Source: Prevotella merdae
GTDB lineage: Bacteria > Bacteroidota > Bacteroidia > Bacteroidales > Bacteroidaceae
DNA length: 64,000 nucleotides
Assembly: GCF_900290275.1 (NCBI RefSeq)
Contig: NZ_LT985323.1
Span: 1,358,559 to 1,422,558, forward strand
Reading direction: 5' to 3'
Each line of letters begins with the position of its first letter. Positions within the stretch are counted from its first letter, which is position 1. A program made the translations under genes and the position numbers. Positions 8,207 through 15,280 of this stretch are shown here, piece by piece. The notes below the pieces were generated by a model that ran no database searches, was not told the origin of the DNA, and saw only the letters and a program-made list of their open reading frames with translations.

Positions 8207-9709
8207 TTAACTCTTAAAGTTTTCAATAAGTTTAACTCTTATTTTCGGATACTTACAAAAAGGCTCAGATTTCATCAAGCCATTTATAATATCCTCATAC
8301 GATTGATTACCTGTAGATTTTAATGTCGCGATCATAGTTACTGCAATCTGAAAGACATCATCGAATCTACTATCTGTTTCTTCACCAGAAATTACTTCAT
8401 TAGATTTGTCTATATACATTTGTTGTATTGGAATATTCCTTTCTATTTCAGTTAGTAATATTTCCAAATAACTATAATCGGAATCAGACATCTTTTCTCT
8501 GACAAATTTGTAAAGTTTACTTTCCCGATTTATCTGATAGAAAAAAGTATTATTACGTCCTTCTTTTCTATCCCAAATATAATCGGTATCATCATCAATC
8601 TTTACAGTTCGTCCTCTATAAGTTTGCTGATTCACCGAAATGTTCAACGCTTCAACAACAGTTCTCTTTAACTGATGAAGAATTCTCTTTGGTATGCTGG
8701 CATTCTGTTTCTTTATGTCAATACCCCATATGTCATCAAGAGAATTTGGAATGTCTACACGAATACGAGCATTCTTTGTTAGTTCAGCACGTGGTTTCAT
8801 ACCAAACCAAGTTCCCCATATAATCAAACGATTATTGCGGTAAATATAAAAACCTTGTTTAGTTCTAAGGTTTTCTATTCCACCAATAAGTTTCTTATCG
8901 CTTTCACTCATGTCTGTAGCAAACGGCAAGACAAAAGGCTTGATATAAATAAGACGCTCCTTGCCTTCACTATCATTTATGGCAATGGTACGCTCCTTTT
9001 TATAGGTTGTCTTGGGATGATGCTCTAAAAAAGGATCAAGTGGTTTAACAGACTGTTTGTTGATGTATATCTTTAATTTTGAAGTTGTGGTTTGGGACAA
9101 GAATCTATGATAGATCAATGCCAATGTCTTTTCAAGAGATTTTCGCAAATCAATAAGTGTTTCATATACTTGTCCATCACTTGATTTGGATATAACATCG
9201 AAATCCTGCCAAAGCACAAGTGTTCCTTTCTTATTTTCTATCAATGAGTTTATATACGGAAGTTTACTTATTTCATTTTCTGTAAGTTCTTGTACAATCC
9301 AGTCCTGTTTCTTCTGAATATAAATATAATCCCATGTATAAGCGTTGAGATTTGAATTCGTGTCAAAACTAACGACAGTTAGATTTCGGCATTGGGAAAG
9401 AGAAGCTGCTTTCATTCCCAAACCAAAGCGACCTAAATCATCCTGTTTACGTTCTATTTCTGAAGCCATGCAACCATAACGCATAGCTTCAAATAGTTCA
9501 TTATCTGTCATACCGTCACCATTGTCCATAATGCCAACAGCTATTGAGTCGAGAGGATTAGTAGGAAATAATATTTTAATGATTGAAGCATGAGCACTGA
9601 TACTATTATCAATAACATCAGCAACCGCAGACTCAAAGGTGTAACCAATAGAACGCAAAGAGCCCATTAGAGTTGATGCCTTCGGTACATTGATTTTATC
9701 TTTGCTCAT
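8207..9709 (-). CDS. MORC-like GHKL ATPase (HATPase_c_3)
   Basis: This 500-residue protein is a GHKL (gyrase, Hsp90, histidine kinase, MutL) ATPase of the prokaryotic MORC-like group. The Bergerat fold motifs are intact: the N box in AVADVIDNSISA with catalytic E26 and metal-binding N35, motif II DNGDGM (62-67), and the glycine lid LGRFGLGMKAAS (92-103). A transducer-like domain follows to about residue 330, and the remaining C-terminal part is family specific. ATP-driven dimer clamps of this fold act on DNA in MutL and gyrase, so a DNA-clamping or conformational-switch role is likely. It overlaps the methyltransferase gene by 14 bases and is spaced two bases from the Z1 gene. Confidence 0.92.
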   Translation of the reverse strand: MSKDKINVPKASTLMGSLRSIGYTFESAVADVIDNSISAHASIIKILFPTNPLDSIAVGIMDNGDGMTDNELFEAMRYGCMASEIERKQDDLGRFGLGMKAASLSQCRNLTVVSFDTNSNLNAYTWDYIYIQKKQDWIVQELTENEISKLPYINSLIENKKGTLVLWQDFDVISKSSDGQVYETLIDLRKSLEKTLALIYHRFLSQTTTSKLKIYINKQSVKPLDPFLEHHPKTTYKKERTIAINDSEGKERLIYIKPFVLPFATDMSESDKKLIGGIENLRTKQGFYIYRNNRLIIWGTWFGMKPRAELTKNARIRVDIPNSLDDIWGIDIKKQNASIPKRILHQLKRTVVEALNISVNQQTYRGRTVKIDDDTDYIWDRKEGRNNTFFYQINRESKLYKFVREKMSDSDYSYLEILLTEIERNIPIQQMYIDKSNEVISGEETDSRFDDVFQIAVTMIATLKSTGNQSYEDIINGLMKSEPFCKYPKIRVKLIENFKS

Positions 9710-10781
9710 ATTTCTTGTAATTTTTAGAAATTTTTACAATTTGAGAAAAAACTGCTTTTGCAAGCAATGGCGGAACTGCATTTCCTATTTGTTGTTGTAT
9801 GTGAGATATCGGGCCTTCAAAGATAAAGTTGTCTGGGAAACTTTGTAAACGGGCTGCTTCTCTTACGGAAAGTCCTCTATCCTGATATGGGTGAATCAAC
9901 ATACTTTTACGATAGTTTGATATTACAACAGAAGGTTTGTTTGCAACAAGTCTTTTGTAAATTCCACTATGACAACGCCTCTTGTCCGCATAATTTTTCA
10001 TCAAATAATCAGGAATGTTGCGCCAATTTCCACCTTGTGGAATATGCCGATACCTTTCTATAACAAGTTCATTGTTGCGTGACACATAGTTCTGTGTAGC
10101 AACATCTGATTTCTTGCGCATTTGTTGTGCATAATCACTGGACTGCTCAAAAGGTATCATGTAAGGTGCTTCTGCAAGCATTTGTCCATTAGCAAGTATT
10201 GGTAAATCTGCTATAGCTTCTTCAACAGTGACTTCATAATCAAATGGTTTTGGAAATTCGAATTCTATTCCATTCTTATTCCCAACCATAAAAAAACGGT
10301 TCCTTTTTTGTGGTACTCCATAGTCAGAAGCCCACAGGACTTCAGATTTCACTTTGTATCCTAATTCTTGGAAACAATTTTCAATCATGGTCTTTGTTTG
10401 GCCTTCATTGATGTTGGTAAGCCCCCACACGTTTTCTAAGACGAACCATGTAGGTTTAATTTCTTTAACTAATCTTACAAATTCTAAGAATAAAAAATTA
10501 TTCTTATTCTCCATATTCCTTGTCCGTGTATTGGAAAGGGAAAAGCCTTGGCATGGAGGCCCTCCCATAATTACAAACACAGGATGATTTTTGGAGATAA
10601 GATCAGATGATTTTATATCCTTAATATCACCTTGGTGTACTTCTGCCCCCTTGTGATTTCGCAAGAAGGTTTTAGCTGCACTTGGATTAATTTCTACAGC
10701 ATGACTGATTTTTATTCCAACCATTTCTGCACCAAGACTTAGACCTCCTGCACCAGAAAAAATATCTATTCCGTACAGCAT
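9696..10781 (-). CDS. DNA (cytosine-5-)-methyltransferase
   Basis: The 361-residue protein is a C5-cytosine DNA methyltransferase. In order: motif I DIFSGAGGLSLG (6-17, SAM binding), motif IV GGPPCQGFS (73-81, nucleophile C77), motif VI ENV (116-118), motif VIII QKRNR (158-162), a variable target-recognition region, then RLQSFPDNF and QIGNAVPPLL near the C-terminus for motifs IX and X. The length is normal for a solitary-domain type II-like enzyme. As the first gene of the operon it probably protects self DNA at the sequence checked by the Z1/MORC/nuclease machinery. The recognition site cannot be read from sequence. Its start codon was chosen because the ORF begins with the conserved LYGIDIFSGAGG strand. 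Confidence 0.96.
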   Translation of the reverse strand: MLYGIDIFSGAGGLSLGAEMVGIKISHAVEINPSAAKTFLRNHKGAEVHQGDIKDIKSSDLISKNHPVFVIMGGPPCQGFSLSNTRTRNMENKNNFLFLEFVRLVKEIKPTWFVLENVWGLTNINEGQTKTMIENCFQELGYKVKSEVLWASDYGVPQKRNRFFMVGNKNGIEFEFPKPFDYEVTVEEAIADLPILANGQMLAEAPYMIPFEQSSDYAQQMRKKSDVATQNYVSRNNELVIERYRHIPQGGNWRNIPDYLMKNYADKRRCHSGIYKRLVANKPSVVISNYRKSMLIHPYQDRGLSVREAARLQSFPDNFIFEGPISHIQQQIGNAVPPLLAKAVFSQIVKISKNYKKYEQR

Positions 10782-10897
10782 TGTTTTTTGTTACTCTTTA
10801 TTCATTTATTATAATTCAGAATTTGTTTTAACAACATTCTATTATGTTCATTACAAGTGACAGATTATCTTTTAAAAGAATTGTCAATTATTGACTA

Positions 10898-10905
10898 CAA
10901 AAGTA
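10898..10905 (-). promoter_or_regulatory. -7 box of the defence operon promoter
   Basis: On the minus strand this reads TACTTTTG, an exact match to the Bacteroidetes TAnnTTTG -7 element. It lies about 117 bases upstream of the methyltransferase start and is the only such match in the leader. A good -33 TTTG is not present at the usual distance, so the promoter may be weak or activator dependent. It would give a long leader containing no obvious gene. Confidence 0.5.
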
Positions 10906-10970
10906 AGAAATCTTATTCAGACGAAAAAATAAATAATTGGAAATCTTTACTTCTAGCATCACATTCCTGT

Positions 10971-11013
10971 AATTTGAGGCGATTTGTAGCGTTACCACAA
11001 ATCGCCTCAAATT
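10971..11013. repeat. Perfect 17-base inverted repeat, 9-base loop
   Basis: Arms 10971-10987 and 10997-11013 are exact reverse complements, with core GAGGCGATTTGT. There is no T-run on either side, so a classical intrinsic terminator is unlikely, though an insulating hairpin between the operon and the remnant gene is possible. It sits about 65 bases upstream of the operon -7 box and could instead be an operator for the XRE protein or the end of a mobile sequence. Confidence 0.8.
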
Positions 11014-11050
11014 GTCATTATCTGGATAAACCTTGTGACTTCTTTTTTGG

Positions 11051-11508
11051 TTAAGCTCCTAACCCCAACTTCTGTGTTCCGTCCCAATTCGTAAGTTGGT
11101 CAGCACAACCATTGGAGCCACCGAGTGAAACGTATGTATCTCTCCGATAGTTGCCACAACCATTCCAATACATGCTCACGAGAAATCTTTCAACTGCAAA
11201 TTTTGCTCCTTGTGGAGAGCGAAGCGCAATGTTGGATTTTGTGGCAGTAGCCATAATACCATAATAGATTGCTTTGCTTCTTTCTCATAGAAATCTATAC
11301 TGTCAGTAAGAGCGAAACTTCTTAGGCTATCTTTGCCATTAGTGACAAGACTATCGAGCACTGATTGTCGTCTGTTTTCTCTTGCTTGCTCTTCACGCTT
11401 CGCCTCTTCCGAAAGACGAGTTTCTTCTTCCTTTCGAGCATTGACCATCTTTGCAGCATCGTTATACTCAGGTTCGTTCCATATTTCGTTCCACTTGTAG
11501 GAGAGTTT
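11051..11508 (-). pseudogene. Frameshifted, 5'-truncated gene remnant
   Basis: Two overlapping minus-strand frames make sense as one broken gene. The first (open from 11508, just inside a TAA at 11509-11511) encodes a charged coiled-coil segment containing EEETRLSEEAKREEQAR and then residues up to about 11270. The second continues with IYYGIMATATKSN to GLGA at 11051. A one- or two-base shift near 11255-11275 joins them. There is no credible start codon or promoter at the 5' end, where the reading frame runs into hairpin-rich DNA. I do not recognise the family. It looks like the tail of an accessory protein cut off by insertion or deletion. Confidence 0.5.
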
Positions 11509-11523
11509 TTAGGATAAAAAAAA

Positions 11524-11637
11524 CTTGACCATGACTCTTGTTAAAATCATAAAACAAGAAATCATGGTCAAGCTCTAATAGAGACTTCATGGGTCTCTTT
11601 CAAGTAAACGTGAGCTACTTAATAGTGCGTCACGTTT
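11524..11637. repeat. Cluster of three hairpins in the scar zone
   Basis: Three inverted repeats follow each other: an imperfect pair 11524-11542 / 11553-11572 with outer arms CTTGACCATGA and TCATGGTCAAG; a short pair 11580-11585 / 11593-11598 (AGAGAC / GTCTCT); and 11606-11613 / 11630-11637 (AAACGTGA / TCACGTTT). On the minus strand the first is followed by a T-rich run, so it could terminate transcription. Together they could equally be the ends of a lost mobile element, because broken genes lie on both sides. Confidence 0.55.
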
Positions 11638-11651
11638 CTTACTGAAAACAA

Positions 11652-11777
11652 TCAACTAAGTTTAATAAACTCGAAATCATACTTGCTGCAGTTGCTCTTT
11701 TTGTAGTCAAACTTGTACATGCGCATATACTGCTCTTGTATTTCTTTCGCTCCATTATAGAAATGGTCTGATGTGTA
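11652..11777 (-). pseudogene. C-terminal gene fragment (41 codons)
   Basis: A minus-strand frame of 41 codons between a TAG and a TGA encodes a peptide ending DYKKSNCSKYDFEFIKLS, with codon use that looks real. There is no start codon of note and no recognisable domain. A Bacteroidetes-type -7 box lies just upstream at 11811-11818. I read it as the residual 3' end of a lost gene, but a short functional peptide cannot be excluded. Confidence 0.35.
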
Positions 11778-11810
11778 CTAAATAGCCTTTGGGGTGTCTA
11801 AATTTGAGGA

Positions 11811-11818
11811 CAAAGATA
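11811..11818 (-). promoter_or_regulatory. Orphan -7 promoter box
   Basis: The minus strand reads TATCTTTG, an exact TAnnTTTG match, but it points into the remnant zone rather than at an intact gene. It probably belonged to the lost gene whose tail remains at 11652-11777. Confidence 0.4.
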
Positions 11819-11895
11819 GTGAATCGGTATGAAACAATCAAGTCCATAATGGTTCATAAGGAAAAATACTTGGTTCTTGCGGCCAGATAACAATG

Positions 11896-12384
11896 TTATA
11901 GTATTCGCAATGCAATTGCCGCGCATGCCTCTGCATCCGCCAAAGCATGATGATGATTGGTTAAATCGTATCCGCAACGTGCGGCAATAATATCAAGGTT
12001 GTGATGTCCTTTGGGCCATACTCGGCGTGATGCTATGCAAGTGCAGTAGAACTCGTAATCGGGATAATCCATTTGATAGACACGGAATACGGCTTTTAGG
12101 CAACTCTCGTCAAAGGATTTGTTGTGGGCTACGAGCGGAAGGCCAGCTATCTTGGGTTCTATCTGCTTCCATACTTCAGGGAATATTGGAGCTTTGTAGG
12201 TATCAGAAGCACAAAGGCCATGAACCTTACTACACCAATAGTTGTAATACTCAGGCTCAGGCTTTATTAGCGAGTAGAACTTGTCCACTATCTTGCCATC
12301 ACGAACTATAACTATGCCAACAGAGCATACCGAACTGCGCTCGTTGTTGGCTGTCTCGAAATCTATTGCTGCAAAGTCCTGCAT
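11896..12384 (-). CDS. DEDDh-type 3'-5' exonuclease (DnaQ-like)
   Basis: The 162-residue protein is a stand-alone exonuclease of the DnaQ/RNase T fold. Catalytic residues are visible: D8 and E10 in IDFET (ExoI), D92 in AHNKSFDESC (ExoII), and H145 with D150 in HHHALADAEA (ExoIII), making the DEDDh set complete. Such proteins proofread or trim single-stranded DNA or RNA ends. There is no BRCT or helicase domain, so this is the short form often seen in Bacteroidetes. It follows the rubredoxin gene on the same strand but is separated from it by a strong terminator (12412-12452), so it is probably transcribed alone. The in vivo substrate is unknown. Confidence 0.88.
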   Translation of the reverse strand: MQDFAAIDFETANNERSSVCSVGIVIVRDGKIVDKFYSLIKPEPEYYNYWCSKVHGLCASDTYKAPIFPEVWKQIEPKIAGLPLVAHNKSFDESCLKAVFRVYQMDYPDYEFYCTCIASRRVWPKGHHNLDIIAARCGYDLTNHHHALADAEACAAIALRIL

Positions 12385-12411
12385 GTAAGATGTATTTATT
12401 TATATTGTACG

Positions 12412-12452
12412 AAAAAAACAACCCATAACACTTTGGGAGTATTATGGGTTGT
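12412..12452 (-). terminator. Rho-independent terminator of rbr-rubredoxin operon
   Basis: Arms of 11 bases (12418-12428 and 12442-12452, ACAACCCATAA and its complement) are followed on the minus strand by a run of T. It sits just past the rubredoxin stop codon and insulates the exonuclease gene. Confidence 0.9.
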
Positions 12453-12470
12453 GGATATGTTTTTATTAAC

Positions 12471-12635
12471 TTAATCCTCTACAGGAGAGAACTCGTCCTT
12501 TCCTACTGAGCAAAGAGGACACTCGAAATCATCGGGAAGTTCCTCAAATGGTGTACCTGCTGGTATTCCAGCCTCTGGCACTCCTACAGCTGGGTCGTAT
12601 ACCCAACCGCATACGTCGCATACATACTTCTTCAT
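12471..12635 (-). CDS. Rubredoxin
   Basis: This 54-residue protein has both CxxC knuckles that bind one iron: C6-x2-C9 in YVCDVCGW and C39-x2-C42 in [10 protein letters not shown]. The aromatic residues of the rubredoxin core (Y13, F30, F37) are in place, and the length is the classic one. It is a cytoplasmic one-electron carrier. The gene lies 29 bases downstream of rubrerythrin, so the two are co-transcribed, and rubredoxin is the natural electron donor to rubrerythrin when it reduces hydrogen peroxide. A terminator follows the stop codon. Confidence 0.95.
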   Translation of the reverse strand: MKKYVCDVCGWVYDPAVGVPEAGIPAGTPFEELPDDFECPLCSVGKDEFSPVED

Positions 12636-12664
12636 AGCTTGTTGTTTTTTAGGGGTTTGTATAA

Positions 12665-13204
12665 TTAGAAATTATCTACATGTAGCTCAAAGTAAGACTT
12701 TGGATGTGAGCAGGTAGGGCAGATTTCAGGAGCCTCGGTTCCTACTACAATATGTCCGCAGTTGCGGCATTCCCATACCTTAACCTCGCTCTTCTTGAAC
12801 ACTTCCTGAGCCTCAATGTTGTGCAGTAGAGCACGATAACGCTCTTCATGACGCTTCTCGATAGCAGCAACAAGGCGGAACTTCTGTGCCAATTCATTGA
12901 AGCCTTCCTCTTCGGCAGTCTTGGCAAAGTTTTCATACATATCTGTCCATTCATAGTTCTCGCCTTCAGCAGCAGCTGCAAGATTCTCGGCAGTATTGCC
13001 AATGCCACTAAGCTCCTTAAACCACATCTTGGCGTGTTCCTTCTCGTTGTCGGCAGTTTGCTGGAAGATAGAAGCTATCTGCTCAAATCCGTCCTTCTTT
13101 GCACGTGATGCGAAATATGTATACTTATTGCGAGCCTGTGATTCGCCTGCGAAAGCAGCAGCGAGATTCTTCTCTGTCTGTGTGCCTGAATATTTGTTTG
13201 CCAT
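12665..13204 (-). CDS. rbr: Rubrerythrin (peroxidase)
   Basis: The 179-residue protein is a classical two-domain rubrerythrin. The N-terminal four-helix bundle carries the diiron ligands, including E21, E54, H57, E116 and H119 in the ExxH-type helices ([11 protein letters not shown] and [11 protein letters not shown]). The C-terminal rubredoxin-like domain binds iron through C146/C149 and C162/C165. It reduces hydrogen peroxide to water, using electrons from rubredoxin, and protects anaerobes during oxygen exposure. It heads a two-gene operon with rubredoxin, driven by a strong Bacteroidetes promoter (13245-13275), and is divergent from an AraC regulator that may or may not control it. Confidence 0.97.
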   Translation of the reverse strand: MANKYSGTQTEKNLAAAFAGESQARNKYTYFASRAKKDGFEQIASIFQQTADNEKEHAKMWFKELSGIGNTAENLAAAAEGENYEWTDMYENFAKTAEEEGFNELAQKFRLVAAIEKRHEERYRALLHNIEAQEVFKKSEVKVWECRNCGHIVVGTEAPEICPTCSHPKSYFELHVDNF

Positions 13205-13244
13205 AGTCGTATTTTTTTAATGTTATTGTTTTCTTTATCTGATG

Positions 13245-13275
13245 CAAATTTACTGATAATCATTAGATTAGCAAA
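13245..13275 (-). promoter_or_regulatory. rbr promoter, consensus Bacteroidetes type
   Basis: On the minus strand a -33 TTTG (13272-13275) is separated by 19 bases from a -7 TAAATTTG (13245-13252). This is a full match to the TTTG/TAnnTTTG consensus recognised by the Bacteroidetes primary sigma factor. The start codon follows about 40 bases later. Confidence 0.85.
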
Positions 13276-13387
13276 ATAAATATCGGCAAATAGATAGTAA
13301 ATTTCGGTACTACGACATATTTGTACGCTTATTTTGCTGAAATTTACCATTTGTTTTGTAATTTTATACCCAAATAACAGATATAAT

Positions 13388-14278
13388 ATGACAGCAGAAG
13401 AACTTAACAATAAATATTCCACCGTGTGCAACATGTCACGCGGCAATGGATTTAGGGTAGAACGTATGCCCGACTTCTTTGAGACAAGTGAGGTAGACGA
13501 TTGTATGGCGCATGTACATTCGTTCTATGAGATACTATGGTTTCAGGAAGGAACGGGCGTTCATACTGTCGACTTTAATGATTATGAAGTGAAGCCAGGC
13601 ACTATATTCTTTCTTGCGCCTGGTCAGGTGCATCATTTTGACAGGAAAGAAGGCTATAAGGGTGTGGCAATTAAGATGTGTACCGATATGATGAAGGACA
13701 ATGTGTCAGGAGGCAATGCCGACAGTCTTTTTCTGAAATATAACTCATTCCATACTTACGATTCTACACCTTATTATATTATAGATGATACAACCGCGCG
13801 TATGTTAATGCCATTGGTGGATGATATGGAGGAAGAGTCAAGGCATTACGGCGAAGTGGGTAATGTGGACATACTGAAATCTTTGCTCTGCATATTCCTT
13901 GTAAAGATACAGAGATATGGCTTGCATGAGGCAGGCAAAAATCTTGACATGCTAAAACCGTCGCATCGACTGTTTATACAATTTCGCCACATGGTGGAGG
14001 AAGAGTATAATAGTCTGCATACCGTTCAAGAATATGCCGACCGCCTAAATGTGGCAGTACGCACACTAAACAAGAGTGTGAATGAATGTTCGGGTAAGTC
14101 GCCACTTGCATTCATCAATGAGCGCATCATTCTTGAGGCAAAACGAATGGCTAAATACACTAACATGATGATAAAGGAGATAGCTGCCAGTTTGGGATAC
14201 GACGACCCCTCGTATTTTGTAAAGCTATTCAAGCGTCAGACAGGTTATCTTCCTTCTGAGTTCCGCGACTTGCAGTAA
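13388..14278 (+). CDS. AraC-family transcriptional regulator
   Basis: The likely product is 296 residues, starting at the ATG at 13388; the frame is open further upstream, but that part is AT-rich leader with no conserved features. The N-terminal half is a cupin-like sensor (EILWFQEGTGVHTV, PGTIFFLAPGQVHHF), and the C-terminal 100 residues are the double HTH of AraC proteins (YADRLNVAVRTLNKSV and IKEIAASLGYDDPSYFVKLF). It probably activates transcription in response to a small molecule held in the cupin pocket. It is divergent from rubrerythrin across 183 bases. Whether it controls that operon or a distant target is not shown by the sequence. Confidence 0.9.
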   Translation: MTAEELNNKYSTVCNMSRGNGFRVERMPDFFETSEVDDCMAHVHSFYEILWFQEGTGVHTVDFNDYEVKPGTIFFLAPGQVHHFDRKEGYKGVAIKMCTDMMKDNVSGGNADSLFLKYNSFHTYDSTPYYIIDDTTARMLMPLVDDMEEESRHYGEVGNVDILKSLLCIFLVKIQRYGLHEAGKNLDMLKPSHRLFIQFRHMVEEEYNSLHTVQEYADRLNVAVRTLNKSVNECSGKSPLAFINERIILEAKRMAKYTNMMIKEIAASLGYDDPSYFVKLFKRQTGYLPSEFRDLQ

Positions 14279-14396
14279 TTTCAACAAAAGGCTACTTTTT
14301 GTAAACGAATAGGCGGGTGGATTACGTAAGTGTTAGAATATTGATACGGCAGCCAAATAATCTCTCAACATATTTCTTACTATAAGAAATTTGCTG

Positions 14397-14404
14397 TACC
14401 TTTG
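14397..14404 (+). promoter_or_regulatory. -7 box of the pyrH promoter
   Basis: The sequence TACCTTTG matches TAnnTTTG exactly, about 90 bases upstream of pyrH. The -33 region has only a weak TATTTC-like match, so the promoter is plausible rather than certain. Confidence 0.5.
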
Positions 14405-14495
14405 TCTTTACATTGGATATATGTGCTTTAAATGCCAAACAATGTGTTGACCTACAGTAAAACAATAATATAACTATAATAAAAACATAACAACA

Positions 14496-15206
14496 ATGAG
14501 CAAGTTTAATAGAATTCTTCTCAAGCTCAGCGGTGAGAGCCTTATGGGCAAGCAGAGCTTTGGTATTGATCCAGTTCGCTTGGGCGAGTATGCACAGCAG
14601 ATAAAGGAAGTGCACGATATGGGTGTGCAGATAGGCATCGTTATAGGTGGCGGCAATATCTTCCGTGGACTTAGCGGAGCATCTAAGGGTTTCGACCGTG
14701 TTAAGGGCGACCAAATGGGTATGTGTGCAACAGTGATCAACTCGCTTGCTCTTAGCTCTGCCCTCGGTGCCATTGGCGTTAAGACCAAGGTGCTTACTGC
14801 TATTCGTATGGAGCCTATTGGCGAGTTCTATTCTAAGTGGAAGGCTATTGAGGCTATGGAGGCAGGATATGTCTGCATATTCTCGGCAGGTACTGGTTCG
14901 CCTTACTTCACAACCGATACTGGTTCGTCATTGCGCGGTATAGAGATCGAGGCTGACGTTATGCTTAAGGGTACACGTGTTGACGGTATCTATACAGCCG
15001 ACCCAGAGAAGGACCCAACAGCAACCAAGTTTACCGACATAACATACGACGAGATTTATACTCGTGGCCTTAAGGTTATGGACCTCACAGCAACAACAAT
15101 GTGCAAGGAGAACAACTTGCCTATCTACGTGTTCAACATGGACATTGTGGGCAACCTTAAGAAGGTTATGGATGGTGAGCCTATCGGTACATTGGTGCAC
15201 AACTAA
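14496..15206 (+). CDS. pyrH: UMP kinase
   Basis: The 236-residue protein is bacterial UMP kinase, an amino-acid-kinase-fold enzyme that phosphorylates UMP to UDP with ATP in pyrimidine nucleotide synthesis. Clear family motifs are ILLKLSGESLMG at the N-terminus, the glycine-rich IVIGGGNIFRG loop, and the TGSPYFTTDT and DGIYTADPEKDP segments. The protein is cytoplasmic, typically hexameric, and feedback regulated by UTP and GTP. The length is normal. It is transcribed away from the AraC gene, and a short spacer separates it from the secreted endonuclease gene. In many bacteria pyrH is beside tsf or frr, but neither is here. Confidence 0.97.
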   Translation: MSKFNRILLKLSGESLMGKQSFGIDPVRLGEYAQQIKEVHDMGVQIGIVIGGGNIFRGLSGASKGFDRVKGDQMGMCATVINSLALSSALGAIGVKTKVLTAIRMEPIGEFYSKWKAIEAMEAGYVCIFSAGTGSPYFTTDTGSSLRGIEIEADVMLKGTRVDGIYTADPEKDPTATKFTDITYDEIYTRGLKVMDLTATTMCKENNLPIYVFNMDIVGNLKKVMDGEPIGTLVHN

Positions 15207-15280
15207 TTATAAATAAAAAAAACATGGCAGTACGGCTTTGTGCCGTGCTGTTTATGTATAATGATATATTGTTCTTGATA

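Noticed and set aside
454..10781. DISARM or BREX system
   Set aside because: The hallmark genes (drmA/drmB, or brxC/pglX/pglZ) are absent; the helicase is of Z1 type and the ATPase is MORC-like.
10857..11054. 65-residue plus-strand frame upstream of the methyltransferase
   Set aside because: It contains the operon promoter and the perfect inverted repeat, lacks a good start, and has no recognisable domain.
13334..13387. Upstream start for the AraC regulator
   Set aside because: The extra 18 residues are encoded by AT-rich promoter-like DNA and are not part of the cupin domain.
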